This document shows positions 25,406 to 33,955 of a stretch of 41,750 bases of DNA, in pieces. The position numbers and the translations under genes were made by a program. This DNA is from an uncultured Oscillospiraceae bacterium (GTDB lineage Bacteria > Bacillota > Clostridia > Oscillospirales > Oscillospiraceae), in NCBI GenBank assembly GCA_944385435.1, contig CALWXG010000018.1, forward strand, positions 1 through 41,750, in the 5' to 3' direction. The notes below the pieces were generated by a model that was given only the letters and a program-made list of their open reading frames with translations, made no database searches and was not told the DNA's origin. Each line of letters starts with the position of its first letter. Positions within the stretch are counted from its first letter, which is position 1.

Positions 25406-25426
25406 TCGAGATATATAGGGTCAGAG

Positions 25427-25454
25427 GAGCCGTCCCGGTTTGGGGCGGCTCTTT
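25427..25454 (+). terminator. Terminator of the cold-shock gene
   Basis: GAGCCG (25427-25432) pairs with CGGCTC (25446-25451), extended by CCC/GGG inside the loop, and is followed by TTT. The T-run is short. Confidence 0.6.
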
Positions 25455-25480
25455 CCGCGTCTGAAGGAGAGAATGAGAAC

Positions 25481-26203
25481 GTGAATTGCAGGAAAAAACC
25501 GCTGATCGGCGTGGTGCCTCTGGTGGATGCCCAGAGGGAGAGTTACTGGATGCTGCCAGGCTACCTGGAGGGGATTTCCCAGGCGGGCGGCCTGCCCGTG
25601 ATGCTTCCGCTGACACAGGATGAGTCCGACCTGAAGCAGCTGGCCGGCTGCTGTGACGGGCTCCTGTTCACCGGAGGACAGGATGTGTCCCCCAATCTGT
25701 ACGGACAGGAGCCCTCCCCTCAATGCGGGGAGCTGTGTCCCGGCAGGGACGGCATGGAGCAGGTGCTGCTGAAGCTGGCCCTGGACCGGGATCTGGCGGT
25801 TCTGGGCATCTGCCGGGGCATTCAGTTTCTCAATGCCGGATTGGGAGGCACGCTGTATCAGGATCTGCCCTCGCAGCGGCCATCGGAGGTCTGCCACAGG
25901 CAGCCCGCCCCCTATGACCGCCCTTCCCATCCGGTGTATCTGCCGGAGGGCAGTCCGCTGGAGCGGCTGCTGGGCCGTACGGAGCTGGCGGTAAACAGCT
26001 GCCACCACCAGGGCATCTGCACCCCGGCACCGGGCCTGCAGGCGATGGCCCAGGCTCCGGATGAACTGATTGAGGCCGTGTGGATGCCCGGGCGCCGGTT
26101 TGTCTGGGCGGTTCAGTGGCACCCGGAATTCTCCTGGAAGGTGGATGAGGCCAGCCGGCAGATTTTCTCCGCCTTCGTGGCGGCGGCGGGCAGAGCTGGA
26201 TAA
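25481..26203 (+). CDS. Class I glutamine amidotransferase, gamma-glutamyl-GABA hydrolase type
   Basis: A 240-residue stand-alone class I glutaminase-fold hydrolase of the PuuD/YvdE peptidase C26 group. The nucleophile is Cys111 in GICRGIQ, with His214 and Glu216 in QWHPEFSW. DGLLFTGGQDVSPNLYGQ marks the family. PuuD hydrolyses gamma-glutamyl-aminobutyrate in putrescine breakdown, but no other putrescine gene is nearby, so the real substrate is open. Start is GTG at 25481, about 11 bases after AGGAGA. It has its own terminator and probably its own promoter, not clearly seen. Confidence 0.88.
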   Translation: MNCRKKPLIGVVPLVDAQRESYWMLPGYLEGISQAGGLPVMLPLTQDESDLKQLAGCCDGLLFTGGQDVSPNLYGQEPSPQCGELCPGRDGMEQVLLKLALDRDLAVLGICRGIQFLNAGLGGTLYQDLPSQRPSEVCHRQPAPYDRPSHPVYLPEGSPLERLLGRTELAVNSCHHQGICTPAPGLQAMAQAPDELIEAVWMPGRRFVWAVQWHPEFSWKVDEASRQIFSAFVAAAGRAG

Positions 26204-26216
26204 AGGCAGAAAACGT

Positions 26217-26258
26217 CAAGGCTTCGGATTTCTCAAAGAGAGATCCGAAGCCTTGTTT
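26217..26258 (+). terminator. Shared terminator between convergent genes
   Basis: A 13-bp perfect stem (26217-26229 with 26243-26255; CAAGGCTTCGGAT and complement), followed by TTT, sits between the amidotransferase gene and the convergent DUF896 gene, whose stop codon begins at the last T. Confidence 0.75.
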
Positions 26259-26470
26259 CACTCCAGCGGCTTTTTGGGCAGCTTGTGTTTGGTGCCGTCT
26301 GGCTCCACCAGATAGGTGTTGTCCAGCTGGTTTTTCAGACTGGCCTTCACGCTGTCGATATACTCCCGGCGCAGAGTGGCCCGCTCCGCCTGCTCCTGCG
26401 CCGTGAGGGTCTCGCCCGCCTTCACCCGGCGGGCGAACTCGTTGATGCGGTCGATCTTGCTCTGGTCCAT
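26258..26470 (-). CDS. DUF896 (YnzC/UPF0291) family protein
   Basis: A 70-residue, highly charged helical protein. The family pattern is plain: KIDRINEFARRVKAGETLT, then EQAERATLRREYIDSVKASL and LDNTYLVEPDG. Bacillus YnzC is a similar small two-helix protein under SOS-linked control; its function is unclear. ATG at 26470 follows AGGAGG inside the end of the preceding gene, three bases after its stop, so it is translated from the same message as the DUF4177 and ylmH genes. Confidence 0.92.
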   Translation of the reverse strand: MDQSKIDRINEFARRVKAGETLTAQEQAERATLRREYIDSVKASLKNQLDNTYLVEPDGTKHKLPKKPLE

Positions 26471-26473
26471 GCT

Positions 26474-26689
26474 TCACGCCTCCTTTTCCCGTTCAAATAC
26501 CAGGTCGATGGTGTCGATCTGCCCGGTGGCGTGCTGGGCGGTGGGGACATAGCCCACATAGCGCCAGCCCTGGGCAGCCTTTTCCAGGATGATCTCCCGG
26601 TGGCCCATGGTGTCGATGCGGATGCCGCCGAACAGGCTGTATCCGGTGCCGTACTGCGTGTCCAGGCTGACAAAATCGTATTCCAACAT
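26474..26689 (-). CDS. DUF4177 family small protein
   Basis: A 71-residue protein of the pattern MLEYDFVSLDTQ, followed by EKAAQGWRYVGYVP near residues 36-49, typical of DUF4177: a short strand-helix-strand domain containing the GW-x-x-V-G-x-x-P core. Function unknown. ATG at 26689 is preferred, nine bases after GAGAGGT; an in-frame ATG at 26698 would touch that site. The start lies one base after the ylmH stop, so the two are coupled. Confidence 0.8.
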   Translation of the reverse strand: MLEYDFVSLDTQYGTGYSLFGGIRIDTMGHREIILEKAAQGWRYVGYVPTAQHATGQIDTIDLVFEREKEA

Positions 26690-26690
26690 A

Positions 26691-27482
26691 TCACACATAC
26701 CTCTCGATCTCAAGGATGATGCGGCCCTTCCGGGACTGGCCGCCCACAGTTTTCAGGATACACTTGCCCAGCCCCCGGCAGGTGAGAATGTCCCCCTCGG
26801 CCACGGCTTTGTCGCCCTTGGTGCACTCCCGGTGGTTGATCGACACCCGGCCGGAGGAAATGAGGTCGGCGGCCTTTCCCCGGGCGATGGAAAATCCGGA
26901 GGCCAGCACCGCATCCAGCCGCAGGGCGGCCACGGTGTCGTGAATGGTTTTCACCTGTACCGGGGCGGGGGTGAGCTGAGACAATCCCATCTCCTCCAGC
27001 TTCAGCCGGTACCGCCCGGCCTGGTCGAACTGGGAGAGAATGATAGGGGCAGCCTCCCGGAGGGCGATGATCTGGGCCTGGTCCTCCAGCACCAGGATGT
27101 CCCCCACCTTCTCCCGGGTGAGGCCGATGCCCATCAGGCCCCCCAGCAGATCCCGGTGGCTCAGCTGGGCATTGGGCGGGAAGACGGCCCGAATGGCGGA
27201 CAGCTCTTCCGCGGGGTCATAGTCCTCCGGCTCCTGCCAGTCGGGCAGGAAGACGCAGATGGTGCGCTCCGCCCCCTCGCAGCCCCCGGTGAAGAGGTGC
27301 CTGGGGTGGCCGCAGGCGGCCAGCAGAGGTTCCGCGGCCGCCCTCTGGGCGGGGGAGAGGAACTGGGTGGCGCAGGGGATGGAGCGGGTTTGGGCCCGGT
27401 CCATCTGGTCCAGCACCCGGGCCAGCACCACCCGCTCCTCCGGGTCCTTGGAAAATTTGTTCAGCAGTTCTGTCTTGTTCAT
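26691..27482 (-). CDS. ylmH: S4-domain RNA-binding protein YlmH
   Basis: A 263-residue YlmH-family protein. The N-terminal two thirds contain HLFTGGCEGAERTICVFLPD and SHRDLLGGLMGIGLTREKVGD, both diagnostic. The S4 RNA-binding domain lies at about 180-245 (LDAVLASGFSIARGKAADLI, then RVSINHRECTKGDKAVAEGD). In Bacillus, YlmH (RqcP2) binds stalled 50S subunits and assists rescue of broken translation. It usually sits in the ylm cluster with division genes; here it is instead between an ABC exporter gene and two small genes. Confidence 0.93.
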   Translation of the reverse strand: MNKTELLNKFSKDPEERVVLARVLDQMDRAQTRSIPCATQFLSPAQRAAAEPLLAACGHPRHLFTGGCEGAERTICVFLPDWQEPEDYDPAEELSAIRAVFPPNAQLSHRDLLGGLMGIGLTREKVGDILVLEDQAQIIALREAAPIILSQFDQAGRYRLKLEEMGLSQLTPAPVQVKTIHDTVAALRLDAVLASGFSIARGKAADLISSGRVSINHRECTKGDKAVAEGDILTCRGLGKCILKTVGGQSRKGRIILEIERYV

Positions 27483-27498
27483 GACAACCTCGGAAATT

Positions 27499-27524
27499 CC
27501 CCTGCCGGAGTGAACCGGCGGGGA
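27499..27524 (-). terminator. Hairpin between the ABC exporter gene and ylmH
   Basis: CCCCGCCGG (27523-27515) pairs with CCGGCAGGGG (27508-27499) on the minus strand with one mismatch, followed by AATTTCC. The weak T-run suggests partial termination, lowering expression of ylmH relative to the exporter. Confidence 0.35.
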
Positions 27525-27556
27525 AGATTTATGGTGCGGAGGAACCGGGAGAGAAC

Positions 27557-29305
27557 CTATACCGCCACGCTCTTCTGGGCGTTGTACAGCTGGGCATACT
27601 CCCCGCCGGAGGCGAGCAGCTGCTCGTGGGTGCCCTCCTCCACAATGCTGTGCTCGTCCACCACGATGATCCGGTGGGCGTTGCGGATGGTGGACAGCCG
27701 GTGGGCGATGATGAGGGTGGTGCGGCCGCGGGCCAGCTCGTCAAAGGCGGACTGGATGCGGGCCTCGGTCACCGAGTCCAGGGCGGAGGTGGCCTCGTCC
27801 AGGATGAGGATGGGCGGGTTCTTCAGGAAGATCCGGGCGATGGACACCCGCTGCTTTTGCCCGCCGGACAGCATGACCCCCCGCTCGCCCACGTAGGTCT
27901 GGAAGCCATCGGGCATGTCCATGATGTCGTCGTAGATCTCCGCCCGCTTGGCGGCCTCGATGATCTCCGCCTCGGTGGCGTCGGGCCGGCCGTAGCGGAT
28001 GTTGTCCAGGATGGTGCCGGCAAAAAGGAACACATCCTGCTGAACGATGCCGATGTTGGAGCGCAGGGAGTGCTGGGTGACGGAGCGCACGTCCGCCCCG
28101 TCCACCAGGATCCGCCCGCCGGTGACGTCGTAGAACCGGGGGATGAGCTGGCACAGGGTGGATTTGCCGCCGCCGGAGGGGCCCACCACCGCCACCGTCT
28201 CTCCCTGGGGGATGTGGATGTTGATGTGGCTGAGCACCGTCTCGCCGCTGCTGTAGGAGAAGGACACGTCCTCGATGCGGATGTCCCCTTTGGCCACGCC
28301 CATGACCCGGGCGTCCGGGGCGTCCTTTACCTCAGGCTCCACCCGCATCAGCTCCACAAACCGCTTGAAGCCAGCCATGCCGTTGAGGAACTGCTCCACG
28401 AAGGCGGCCAGCTTGCGCACCGGGGTGAGGAAGGTGGAGATATACAGGGAGAAGGTCACCAGGTCCACCAGGTCCATCTCCCCCCGCATGATGAAGAAGC
28501 CGCCGGCGGCGATGGTGAGCACGTTCATCACCGGCAGGGCGAACTCCAGCCCGGCCATATAGCCGGCCATGGCCTTGTAATAGCCCCGCTTGGCCCCCTT
28601 GAACTGGTCGTTGGAGACGCGGAACTTCTCCCCCTCCTGATCCTCGTTGGCAAAGGCCTTGGCAGTGCGCATGCCGGAGATGGCCGACTCCAGCTGGCCG
28701 TTGATGCCCGCCATGTTCTGCTTCACCTGGAGGGAGGCGCGCACCATTTTCCGGCGTTGGAAGATGGTGAACACCACGAAGATGGGCACCACGGCGAACA
28801 CGATGAGGGCCAGCTTCCACTGGATGGTGCACATCAGGGCGAAGGCGCCCCCCAGGGTGACCACCGAGATGAACAGGTCCTCCGGCCCGTGGTGGGCCAG
28901 CTCGGTGATCTCGAACAGGTCGTTGGTGGCCCGGCTCATGAGCTGTCCGGTGCGGTTCTTGTCATAGAAAGAAAAGGACAGGTCCTGCATATGATGGAAC
29001 AGGTCCCGGCGGATGTCCGCCTCGATGCGCACGCCCATCATATGGCCCCAGTAGGTGACAATGTAGTGCATGCCAGCCCGCAGGCCGTAGGCCGCCAGCA
29101 GGATGGCCATGACGCCGAAGAAGGCGGCGAACAGGTTCTGGGGCAGCAGCTCGTTCAGGGCCATCCGGGAGGCATAGGGAAAGGCCAGATCCACCAGGGA
29201 GATGCCCAGGGCGCAGCACATGTCCAGCAGGAACAGGCCCAGATGAGGCCTGTAGTAGGAGAGAAAAATGGAGAGGTAACTGTGTTGGAATTTCTCCTGA
29301 TTCAC
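27557..29305 (-). CDS. ABC exporter (MsbA/LmrA type half-transporter)
   Basis: A 582-residue fused permease-ATPase that likely acts as a homodimer. Six membrane segments occupy about residues 20-300. The ATPase domain has Walker A GPSGGGKST (375-383), signature LSGGQ at 479, Walker B ILILDEATSALD and the switch histidine in LIIAHRLS. All ATP-site residues are complete, unlike subunit B of the exporter at 3730. GTG at 29305 is chosen because AAGGAG lies nine bases upstream and the protein then begins with the usual short cytoplasmic lead. Substrate cannot be told; close relatives export drugs or lipids. The promoter shares its -35 box with the divergent AEC gene. Confidence 0.92.
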   Translation of the reverse strand: MNQEKFQHSYLSIFLSYYRPHLGLFLLDMCCALGISLVDLAFPYASRMALNELLPQNLFAAFFGVMAILLAAYGLRAGMHYIVTYWGHMMGVRIEADIRRDLFHHMQDLSFSFYDKNRTGQLMSRATNDLFEITELAHHGPEDLFISVVTLGGAFALMCTIQWKLALIVFAVVPIFVVFTIFQRRKMVRASLQVKQNMAGINGQLESAISGMRTAKAFANEDQEGEKFRVSNDQFKGAKRGYYKAMAGYMAGLEFALPVMNVLTIAAGGFFIMRGEMDLVDLVTFSLYISTFLTPVRKLAAFVEQFLNGMAGFKRFVELMRVEPEVKDAPDARVMGVAKGDIRIEDVSFSYSSGETVLSHINIHIPQGETVAVVGPSGGGKSTLCQLIPRFYDVTGGRILVDGADVRSVTQHSLRSNIGIVQQDVFLFAGTILDNIRYGRPDATEAEIIEAAKRAEIYDDIMDMPDGFQTYVGERGVMLSGGQKQRVSIARIFLKNPPILILDEATSALDSVTEARIQSAFDELARGRTTLIIAHRLSTIRNAHRIIVVDEHSIVEEGTHEQLLASGGEYAQLYNAQKSVAV

Positions 29306-29347
29306 GGCGAAAAACTCCTTCCGTATCGTCGTTTTAGCTGATTTTAT

Positions 29348-29376
29348 AGTATAGCCCCACGGTGCAGGGTTGTCAA
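29348..29376 (-). promoter_or_regulatory. Promoter of the ABC exporter / ylmH unit
   Basis: Minus strand: perfect TTGACA at 29376-29371, a 17-base spacer and TATACT at 29353-29348, about 43 bases before the GTG start. The -35 box is the same DNA as that of the divergent AEC promoter. Confidence 0.85.
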
Positions 29377-29398
29377 TCCATAGCCGGGGCATTATAAT
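29370..29398 (+). promoter_or_regulatory. Promoter of the AEC transporter gene
   Basis: TTGTCA at 29370-29375, a 17-base spacer and perfect TATAAT at 29393-29398, about 40 bases before the ATG. It overlaps the divergent exporter promoter by the near-palindrome TTGTCAA, so two RNA polymerases cannot bind both at once. Confidence 0.8.
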
Positions 29399-29438
29399 AC
29401 AAGGGAAATTTGGGAAAGAGAGAAAAGGAGTGACTGTG

Positions 29439-30365
29439 ATGCTGGAGAGCATTCAGGTGGTGGGAGGCAGTGTTCTGACCCTGTTCCTGCTGATGGCAGT
29501 GGGATATTTCCTGGGAAAACGGGAGATGCTGTCCCAGAAGGCCCTGTCCCAATTGTCCACCCTTCTGCTGTATATTGTGTGTCCCATCATCATGATCAAC
29601 ACATTTCTGGAGCAGGATCACAGCGCCGAAACCGTGCACCTGCTGCTGGTGGCGGGCATGGTGATGGTGGCCACCTATGTGCTGAACATCATCCTGATCC
29701 CGGTGTTTTTCCGCCGGGCGCCCAGGGAAGATCAGGGCGTCATGCGGTTTTCCGCCATTTACGGCAACATCGGCTTCATGGGAATCCCCCTGATCTCCGC
29801 GGTGCTGGGGCCGGAGGGAATGCTGACCACCGTAACCGGCCTGGCCGTATTCAACATCAGTATCTGGACACACGGCGCCTTTCTCATGGGCGGCCGGGCG
29901 GGCGTGTCCCTGAAGAAGGCGCTGCTGAATCCCGGGACCATCGGCTTTGTCCTTGCCGTCGCCCTGTTCAGCCTGAACGTTACCCTGCCCGGGCCGGTGA
30001 CCGACGCCCTGGGCTACATCGGTGACCTGAACACACCCCTGGCCATGATTGTGGTGGGAGCCCAGATGGCGGCGGTGGATCTGCCCTCCCTGTTCCGGGA
30101 CCGGCGGGTCTATTCGGTGTCGGCGGTGAAGCTGCTGCTCATCCCAGCGGTGACCATGCTGGTGCTGCTGCCCTTCCACCTGGACCGGGTGACCTACACC
30201 GCCGCCGTCATTCTCTCCGGCTGCCCGGTGGCCGGGGCCACCAGCCTGTTCTGCCAGCTCATGGGAAAGGACACCGGGCTGGCCGCCCGGTTTATCACCC
30301 TGTCCACCCTGCTGTGCATTGTGACCCTGCCCCTGGCCGCATTGGCGGCGGAACTGCTGATCTGA
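29439..30365 (+). CDS. AEC family transporter (auxin efflux carrier fold)
   Basis: A 308-residue membrane protein with about ten helices in two five-helix repeats. Visible family features are SVLTLFLLMAVGYFLGKRE at the start, LLLYIVCPIIMINTFL, IYGNIGFMGIPLISAVLG in the first crossover region and SGCPVAGATSLFCQ in the second. Bacterial AEC proteins carry malate, lactate or other organic acids, or amino acids; no neighbour identifies the substrate. ATG at 29439 follows AAAAGGAG. It is a single gene divergent from the ABC exporter unit. Confidence 0.9.
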   Translation: MLESIQVVGGSVLTLFLLMAVGYFLGKREMLSQKALSQLSTLLLYIVCPIIMINTFLEQDHSAETVHLLLVAGMVMVATYVLNIILIPVFFRRAPREDQGVMRFSAIYGNIGFMGIPLISAVLGPEGMLTTVTGLAVFNISIWTHGAFLMGGRAGVSLKKALLNPGTIGFVLAVALFSLNVTLPGPVTDALGYIGDLNTPLAMIVVGAQMAAVDLPSLFRDRRVYSVSAVKLLLIPAVTMLVLLPFHLDRVTYTAAVILSGCPVAGATSLFCQLMGKDTGLAARFITLSTLLCIVTLPLAALAAELLI

Positions 30366-30429
30366 CGGATGAACTGGAAGATACTGGGTATCCCGTTCAG
30401 GATGGTTTCAGCGAATGTTAAAAATGAAT

Positions 30430-30507
30430 TTGAAACTCTGTCACAATGTGGACATATTTCTCCTGTATGCTCGGTCTTGTAAAAAAGAGAGTACCTGTGA
30501 CAGGTAC
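30430..30507 (+). promoter_or_regulatory. Candidate promoter and palindromic operator of htrA
   Basis: TTGAAA at 30430-30435, a 17-base spacer and CATATT at 30453-30458 form a weak promoter. CTGTCACA (30438-30445) in its spacer reappears inverted as TGTGACAG (30496-30503), within the palindrome GTACCTG-TGA-CAGGTAC (30491-30507). Two inverted copies of one motif around a promoter suggest a regulator binding site; the regulator is unknown. Confidence 0.4.
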
Positions 30508-30544
30508 CCAAATGGATTTTCAGATTCCGTGAGGAGTGACCTTT

Positions 30545-31918
30545 ATGTATGACGATATGAATCAGAACGGGTATCAGGGATATGACCCGAACAACGGCAC
30601 CACCTATCATTACAGCTATACCAATCCCCAGTCCGGCCCCACCGGGCCGGAGGTCCCCCAGCGCAAGCCCAAGAAGAGCCGCAAGGGCGTGGGCAGAGCG
30701 GTGGCCCTGGTGCTGTGCTGCGCCCTGGTGGGGGGCGGCGCCGGCATCGGCGGCGCCGCGGCGTTCCACGCGCTGACCAAAGGTCCGGAGAGCTCCACCA
30801 CCATCTACCAGAACAACACCCCCACCACCCAGGTGAGCATCCAGGAGGCGGACGGCCTGACGGAGATGAGTCTGGAGGAGATCTACGCCTCCTATGCGGA
30901 CTCCTGTGTGTGCATCAACGCTCAGACTACGGTACAGCAGGGCTGGCAGCAGTATCAGGCCACCTCCGCCGGCTCCGGCTTCATCATCAGTGAGGACGGC
31001 TACATCGTCACCAACTACCACGTCATCGACGGGGCCTCCGCCATCAAGGTGACCCTGAACAACGGCGAGAGCTATGACGCCGCCTACATCGGCGGCGAGG
31101 AGCTCAACGACGTGGCAGTGCTGAAGATCGACGTGTCCGGCCTGAAGCCGGTGGTGCTGGGCGACTCCGACACGCTGGTGGTGGGTGAGCAGGTGTCCAC
31201 CATCGGCAACGCCCTGGGCAGCTACTCTTTCTCCCAGACCTCCGGCTATGTGTCCGGCGTGGGCCGCTCGGTGACCATGAGCGACGGCACCGTGATGAAT
31301 ATGATCCAGACCGACTGCACCATCAACTCCGGCAACTCCGGCGGCCCTCTGTTCGACCAGTATGGCCGGGTGGTGGGTATCACCTCCGCCAAGCTGTCCA
31401 ACAACGGCGACAGCGCCAGCGCCTCCATCGAGGGGATCGGCTTTGCCATCCCCATCAACGACGTCATCGACATCATCACCGACTACATGGAGTACGGCTA
31501 TGTCACCGGCCGGCCCTACATGGGCATTCTGAACCCCACTGACACCGGCAACTACGCCCAGATCTTCGGCTGGCCTGAGGGCGTGTATGTCAACGACGTG
31601 GAGGAGGGCTCCTGCGCCGAGACCGCCGGCATCCAGTCCGGGGACATCATCACCAAGATCGACGACACGGACATCACCAGTGTGTCCCAGCTCACCTCGG
31701 TGAAGAACTCCTACCGGGCGGGGGACACCGTCACCGTCACGGTATACCGGGCCGGGGAGTACCTGGAGCTGTCCCTCACCTTTGACGAGGAGACCAACGC
31801 CACCCAGAGCCAGCCCCAGCAGGACCCCGCCCCCCAGCAGACCAGCGGCGGCGGCCAGGGCGGCAGCTACGGCGGGAACAACTATTTCAATCCCTGGGAC
31901 TATTTCTTCGGCTGGTGA
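30545..31918 (+). CDS. htrA: HtrA/DegP-type serine protease with PDZ domain
   Basis: A 457-residue surface protease and chaperone for misfolded exported proteins. A cytoplasmic tail rich in Tyr, Asn and Gln (1-35) and a basic stretch KPKKSRKG lead into one membrane helix (about 51-77). The protease domain has His159 in TNYHVIDG, Asp189 in LNDVAVLKID and Ser265 in NSGNSGGPL, so the triad is complete. A PDZ domain follows (about 330-420). The C-terminus is Gln/Gly-rich. ATG at 30545 follows GAGGAG by eight bases. It has its own leader and strong terminator. Confidence 0.94.
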   Translation: MYDDMNQNGYQGYDPNNGTTYHYSYTNPQSGPTGPEVPQRKPKKSRKGVGRAVALVLCCALVGGGAGIGGAAAFHALTKGPESSTTIYQNNTPTTQVSIQEADGLTEMSLEEIYASYADSCVCINAQTTVQQGWQQYQATSAGSGFIISEDGYIVTNYHVIDGASAIKVTLNNGESYDAAYIGGEELNDVAVLKIDVSGLKPVVLGDSDTLVVGEQVSTIGNALGSYSFSQTSGYVSGVGRSVTMSDGTVMNMIQTDCTINSGNSGGPLFDQYGRVVGITSAKLSNNGDSASASIEGIGFAIPINDVIDIITDYMEYGYVTGRPYMGILNPTDTGNYAQIFGWPEGVYVNDVEEGSCAETAGIQSGDIITKIDDTDITSVSQLTSVKNSYRAGDTVTVTVYRAGEYLELSLTFDEETNATQSQPQQDPAPQQTSGGGQGGSYGGNNYFNPWDYFFGW

Positions 31919-31950
31919 ACGGAAAAAGACAGACCGGAAAGAACATAAGA

Positions 31951-31992
31951 GCACCGCGGAGCGCTGCGCAGTCAGCGCTCCGCGGTGCTTTT
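31951..31992 (+). terminator. Terminator between htrA and yhaN
   Basis: A 16-bp perfect stem (31951-31966 with 31973-31988; GCACCGCGGAGCGCTG and complement) with a six-base loop is followed by TTTT. It ends htrA and also faces the convergent yhaN. Confidence 0.9.
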
Positions 31993-32017
31993 CTCTGCCT
32001 GGAGAACGAAAAAACGG

Positions 32018-33955
32018 TCAGAGGGTGCAGACGGCGGCCTGGTGCGTCCGGGCCCATTGGGCCTCCCGGCTGTGGCAGGTGAAGAGCAGGATCTGCCGGT
32101 CCTGGCTCAGCCGGGCCAGACAGTCCAGCGCCAGCTGCGCCCGGGTATCGTCAAAGCTGGCCAGCACGTCGTCCAGAACCACAGGGACGTCCGGGGCGGT
32201 GAGCTGGCACAGGGCCAGCCGGACGGCCAGATAGAGCTGGTCCGCCGTGCCGGAGGAGAGGTAGAGCGCGTCGTGGGGGAGGGAATCTCCGGTGCGGGCG
32301 GCGGATGCGGTGAAGTCCCGGTTCAGGGAGAGCCGGCGGTAGGCGCTGCCGGTCAGTTCGGCGAAGAGCCGGGCGGCGGTCTCGTTCAGCGGGGGGGAGA
32401 ACCGCTCCCGCAGAATGCCGTTGGCGTGTTCCAGCGCGTCCAGAGTCTGATCCAGGGCAGATGCCTCCTGGGTGCGCACTTCCAGCTGGTCCAGCAGCTG
32501 ATCCCGCTGCGCCTCCAGGTCCAGCGGATCTGTCCGAAGTGCGCCGATGGCCTGATCCAGCTGGGTTTGCCAGCGGGCCGTCTCCAGGCGGCAGCGCTCC
32601 AGACGCTGCTGCGTTTCCGGAAGGGAGTAAGGGGGCGGGGCGAGGTGCTCCAGGGTGTCTGCCTCCCGGCCGCCCTGGGACTTCAGATCCTCCGCCCGTT
32701 CCCGGCAGTGGCGTACCTCGTCCTCCAGACGGTCCCGGAGGGTGAGCCAGTCTGCGTAGGCCTCCGCGCGTTGGGAGAGCGCGGCGCCGGCGTCGCCGTC
32801 CCGATTGGCCTGCTCCGCCCGGCTGAGCCGGGCCAGGGTGCGGTCGATCTGGCCGATGCGGGAGACAAAGAGCAGGGAGAGGCCCACGGCGAGGAACATC
32901 CCGGCAAAGCCCAGGGCCAGCACCGGAATGATCCGGGTGAGAAAGCCGGCGATGACCCCCGCCAGGCCGCCGAAGCCCAACAGGGGAACGAGGACTGCCG
33001 TAGCCCGGAGCAGCCCCTTTCGTCTGCGCAGCAGACCGGTTTGGGCGGCGGTCTGATCCCGGGCGTCCTCCCGCTCCGGCGCCTGGTTCCGGGCCCGCTC
33101 CCTGGCCTGCTGGGCGGTGAGCCCGGCAAATTCCCCGTCCGGTTCCGGCAGGGCATCCCGCTGGGCCCGGGCCCGGGCGAGGGACTCCACAGCCTGGGCA
33201 TAGCGCCGGTTCAGGTCCTTCTGGGCCAGGCGCCGGTGAACCTCCAGCTGCCCGGTGAGCTCTTGTTCCTCCACCCGCAGCCGGCCGAGGTGTTCCGTGG
33301 CCTGATCCCGCAGAAGCCTGGCCTGCTCCATGGCCCGCAGGGAAGCCTGCACCTGGTCCAGCTGCCGGTTCAGTTCGGGGATCAGCCCGGTGGACCGGTT
33401 GGCCTGCCGCCGGTTGTGCCAGTCCTTCAGGGTGCGTTGGGTGGCGGAGAATGAGACGTCCTCCTGGCCGGAGGTGGCCAGGGCGGCGATGCGCTGTTCC
33501 AGTTCCGGCGCGGAGGAGACGGCGGTGCTGTTCTGGGCGATCAGGGCGGAACGCACAAAGACCTCCCGGACCATGCCGGTCAGCATGGGGCCGGCATTGG
33601 CGGCGGTGAGCCCGGGGACCGGGTCGCCGGAGGCGGTATAGACCGCCTCAAATCCCTGAAAGGGTCCGGCTTTGGTGGAGAAGCGGCGCAGAAGTATGCC
33701 GCGGCCCTGCCACTCCAGCTCCAGCTCGCCGGACATGGGGGCGCCGGACCAGGGCTGATAGTGATTTTTGTCCGCCAGGAAGCCTGACCGGTCCCGCTCC
33801 CTGGTGTCCAGACCGAAGAGCATGGCCTTGAGGAAGGCGGTCCAGGTGGACTTTCCGCCCTCGTTGGGAGCGGTGATGACAGTCAGTCCCGGGGCGGGGG
33901 TCAGGACCGCTTGGTTCAGCTTGCCGAAGGTGGCAGTCATTTTCTTGATGATCAC
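32018..33955 (-). CDS. yhaN: YhaN-like SMC-type ATPase
   Basis: A 645-residue ATPase of the SbcC/Rad50/YhaN kind. Walker A APNEGGKST is at 29-37. The middle contains coiled-coil stretches interrupted by two hydrophobic segments (around 310-360), a feature of YhaN that suggests membrane contact. The C-terminal half-domain has the signature LSSGTADQLYLAVRLAL and Walker B VPVVLDDVLASFDD. It is clearly shorter than SbcC-type or Bacillus YhaN proteins (about 900-1000 residues), so the coiled coil is reduced. Start GTG overlaps the yhaO stop (GTGA), which couples it to its nuclease partner. Confidence 0.88.
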   Translation of the reverse strand: MIIKKMTATFGKLNQAVLTPAPGLTVITAPNEGGKSTWTAFLKAMLFGLDTRERDRSGFLADKNHYQPWSGAPMSGELELEWQGRGILLRRFSTKAGPFQGFEAVYTASGDPVPGLTAANAGPMLTGMVREVFVRSALIAQNSTAVSSAPELEQRIAALATSGQEDVSFSATQRTLKDWHNRRQANRSTGLIPELNRQLDQVQASLRAMEQARLLRDQATEHLGRLRVEEQELTGQLEVHRRLAQKDLNRRYAQAVESLARARAQRDALPEPDGEFAGLTAQQARERARNQAPEREDARDQTAAQTGLLRRRKGLLRATAVLVPLLGFGGLAGVIAGFLTRIIPVLALGFAGMFLAVGLSLLFVSRIGQIDRTLARLSRAEQANRDGDAGAALSQRAEAYADWLTLRDRLEDEVRHCRERAEDLKSQGGREADTLEHLAPPPYSLPETQQRLERCRLETARWQTQLDQAIGALRTDPLDLEAQRDQLLDQLEVRTQEASALDQTLDALEHANGILRERFSPPLNETAARLFAELTGSAYRRLSLNRDFTASAARTGDSLPHDALYLSSGTADQLYLAVRLALCQLTAPDVPVVLDDVLASFDDTRAQLALDCLARLSQDRQILLFTCHSREAQWARTHQAAVCTL

